Assembly: GCA_944391545.1 (NCBI GenBank)
Contig: CALXTZ010000010.1
Location: 1 to 21,081 of the forward strand
DNA: 21,081 nt
Source: an uncultured Alphaproteobacteria bacterium
GTDB taxonomy: Bacteria; Pseudomonadota; Alphaproteobacteria; CAAHEQ01; UBA3637
Direction: 5' to 3'
The first letter of the stretch is position 1, and every line of letters starts with the position of its first letter. Below are positions 19,766 to 21,081 of this stretch, in pieces. The notes under the pieces are model-generated. The model saw nothing but the letters and a program-made list of their open reading frames with translations. It did no database searches and was not told the DNA's origin. The translations under genes were made by a program, and so were the position numbers.

Positions 19766-20923
19766 TTAATGCGCCGGTTTTATTTGCCGAATCATGTAAA
19801 GCAGGAATAAAATGCCCAAGCTCATGACCGCAACGCCGCCCGTTTGACTGCCGGAAACATCTGCCGTAATTCCCATTAAAAACGGGAAGACGGTTCCGCC
19901 GAACAGGCCCATAATCATTAATCCGGAAATATCGTTTTTCCGGCTGGGTTTGTGTAAAATCGCTTGAGCAAAAATGATGGAAAAGATGTTGGAGTTGCCG
20001 AATCCGATGAGTGCAATGCATATGTAAAGCGGCAGCTTTTCCGAAAAAACAAACAATCCGATGACGGCGGTTAACATGATGAACGCGCTGACGGCAAAAA
20101 AACGTTTGTGAGAAAAACGTGCCAAAATAAAAGCGCCCATGAAACTACCGGCGGTTTTGAAGAAAAAGTAAATGCTGGTTGCGTATCCGGCCGCCGCCAA
20201 GCTCATGCCTGTTTTTTCGGTTAGGATTTTAGGCGCCGTGACATTGATTCCGACATCAATGCCGACATGGCACATAATACCGATAAAACAAAATAAAATC
20301 AGCGGATCTTTTAACAAAGAAAAACATTGTTTAAATGTGGACGCGTGACCGGATATGCGTTCTTTAACGGTGTCTTTGGCCATAGCCAATAAAGCAACGA
20401 CGCCTTCCAGCATGAAAATCGGATAAATAAGTTTCCAATCGCCAACGCGGGCAATGGCCCATGCCGTTAAAATCGGCGCCGAAAAAGCGGCTATGTTTTT
20501 GACAAACTGCCCGAATGTCAAAGCACTGGATAATTTATTGCCGTGAATGATGTTGGATAACAACGGGTTGAGCGATACTTGCATCAACGTGTTGCCGATG
20601 CCGAGCAGGGCAAAAGAAAACACCATCAGCGGCAAACTGTAATCAATCAAAGGAACCAGCATCGCCGCCAAGGTAATGGCCAAGCTTAATAAAACGGTCT
20701 TCCGGCGGCCGATTTTGTCCATCAGCATGCCGGTCGGAACGGATAAAATCAAAAACCAGAAAAAAACCATGGACGGCAACAAATTTGTCAATGAATCGGA
20801 TAAGCCGAAGTCTGCTTTGACATAATTGGAGGCAATGCCGACTAAATCCACGAATCCCATGGCAAAGAATGTCAGCATAATCGGAATCAGTCTGAAAATG
20901 ATTTTTTGATTGTTTTTGGTCAT
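19766..20923 (-). CDS. MFS transporter, probably sugar
   Basis: A 385-residue inner-membrane protein with about 12 hydrophobic helices in two six-helix halves separated by a polar loop near residues 185-205. The MFS signature between helices 2 and 3 is present as GMLMDKIGRRKTVLL. The N-terminus IIFRLIPIMLTFFAMGFVDLVGIASNYVKADFGLSD resembles FucP/glucose-galactose-type carriers, which take up sugars with protons. The exact substrate is not readable. AAGGAC precedes the ATG, which overlaps the stop of the upstream PfkB-family kinase by 4 bp (ATGA). A kinase-transporter pair suggests uptake and phosphorylation of one sugar. Confidence 0.88.
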   Translation of the reverse strand: MTKNNQKIIFRLIPIMLTFFAMGFVDLVGIASNYVKADFGLSDSLTNLLPSMVFFWFLILSVPTGMLMDKIGRRKTVLLSLAITLAAMLVPLIDYSLPLMVFSFALLGIGNTLMQVSLNPLLSNIIHGNKLSSALTFGQFVKNIAAFSAPILTAWAIARVGDWKLIYPIFMLEGVVALLAMAKDTVKERISGHASTFKQCFSLLKDPLILFCFIGIMCHVGIDVGINVTAPKILTEKTGMSLAAAGYATSIYFFFKTAGSFMGAFILARFSHKRFFAVSAFIMLTAVIGLFVFSEKLPLYICIALIGFGNSNIFSIIFAQAILHKPSRKNDISGLMIMGLFGGTVFPFLMGITADVSGSQTGGVAVMSLGILFLLYMIRQIKPAH

Positions 20924-21081
20924 GATTTAAAGTCCTTATAAGGCGGCCATGCGCCGGATTGCGTACACACATATGCGGAAACGGCGACCGCTTTTTCATG
21001 AGCTTGTCGCAAAGACTTGCCCGCTAACAGAGAGCAGACCAAAGCGCCCGAGACCGCGTCTCCGGCGGCGATGGGTGCAGC
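20920..21081 (-). CDS. PfkB-family sugar kinase, C-terminal fragment
   Basis: The frame is open from the window edge to a TGA (complement of 20920-20922), giving the last 53 residues. AAPIAAGDAVSGALVCSLLAGKSL is the PfkB signature 2 region with the catalytic Asp in AAGD, and a helical end follows with AVSAYVCTQSGAWPPY, usual in fructokinase-like members. The common GAGD is AAGD here, as in some 2-keto-3-deoxygluconate kinases. The fragment cannot separate fructokinase, ribokinase or KDG kinase. It is translationally coupled to the MFS transporter. Confidence 0.85.
   Translation of the reverse strand, partial: AAPIAAGDAVSGALVCSLLAGKSLRQAHEKAVAVSAYVCTQSGAWPPYKDFKS

Overview
The window looks like part of the chromosome of a host-associated (probably gut) alphaproteobacterium with moderate-to-low GC and a reduced gene set. 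Two things suggest this. The block dusB-trkA-hfq-hflX is a trimmed version of the alphaproteobacterial nifR3/ntr-trkA-hfq-hflX locus, and the Hfq has the alphaproteobacterial type of Sm2 loop. The Sel1-repeat secretory proteins and the GRSMIEMLG-type prepilin are also, from memory, typical of gut alphaproteobacteria of the RF32/Enterousia kind. The exact genus is inference and was not searched.

Layout. Positions 1-174 hold the 3' end of a secreted-type protein. Positions 251-1782 hold a TlpA-like thioredoxin (-), a 38-residue LptM-like lipoprotein (+) and a PAS protein with a degenerate GGDEF domain (-). Positions 1922-5877 form a co-directional group: a 592-residue Sel1 protein, a flavodoxin/2x[4Fe-4S] protein with a membrane tail, a CPVC membrane protein and a helical protein of unknown function. 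trmFO follows on the minus strand and ends at a shared bidirectional terminator. Positions 7271-12051 form a tightly packed operon, sel1-dusB-trkA-hfq-hflX, with overlapping ends. A tRNA-Lys(TTT) gene with its own promoter and terminator closes this conserved core.

Beyond the tRNA (12285-18671) lies a string of small stress and regulatory units. These are an HxlR repressor divergent from a cupin with two matching operator palindromes; an exported ABM-domain protein; an MmcQ/YjbR protein; a DtxR/MntR-type repressor; a zeta-toxin-like kinase with a small upstream partner; a Cys-rich metallothionein-like protein with a CsoR-family regulator under a CsoR-type operator; a protein with five exact 39-residue mTERF-like repeats; an HdeD-like membrane protein; and an AdhR-like MerR regulator.

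The right end carries a type IV prepilin-like gene (-), a roughly 600-base non-coding stretch with serial stem-loops, a duplicated loop sequence and a G14 tract, then an MFS sugar-type transporter (-) translationally coupled to a truncated PfkB-family sugar kinase (-).

The points most worth a second look are the mTERF-like repeat protein, the metallothionein/CsoR pair whose sensor has Gln in place of the His ligand, the twin stem-loops with a conserved loop, the Hfq with altered rim and proximal face, and the flavodoxin-ferredoxin/CPVC membrane module.
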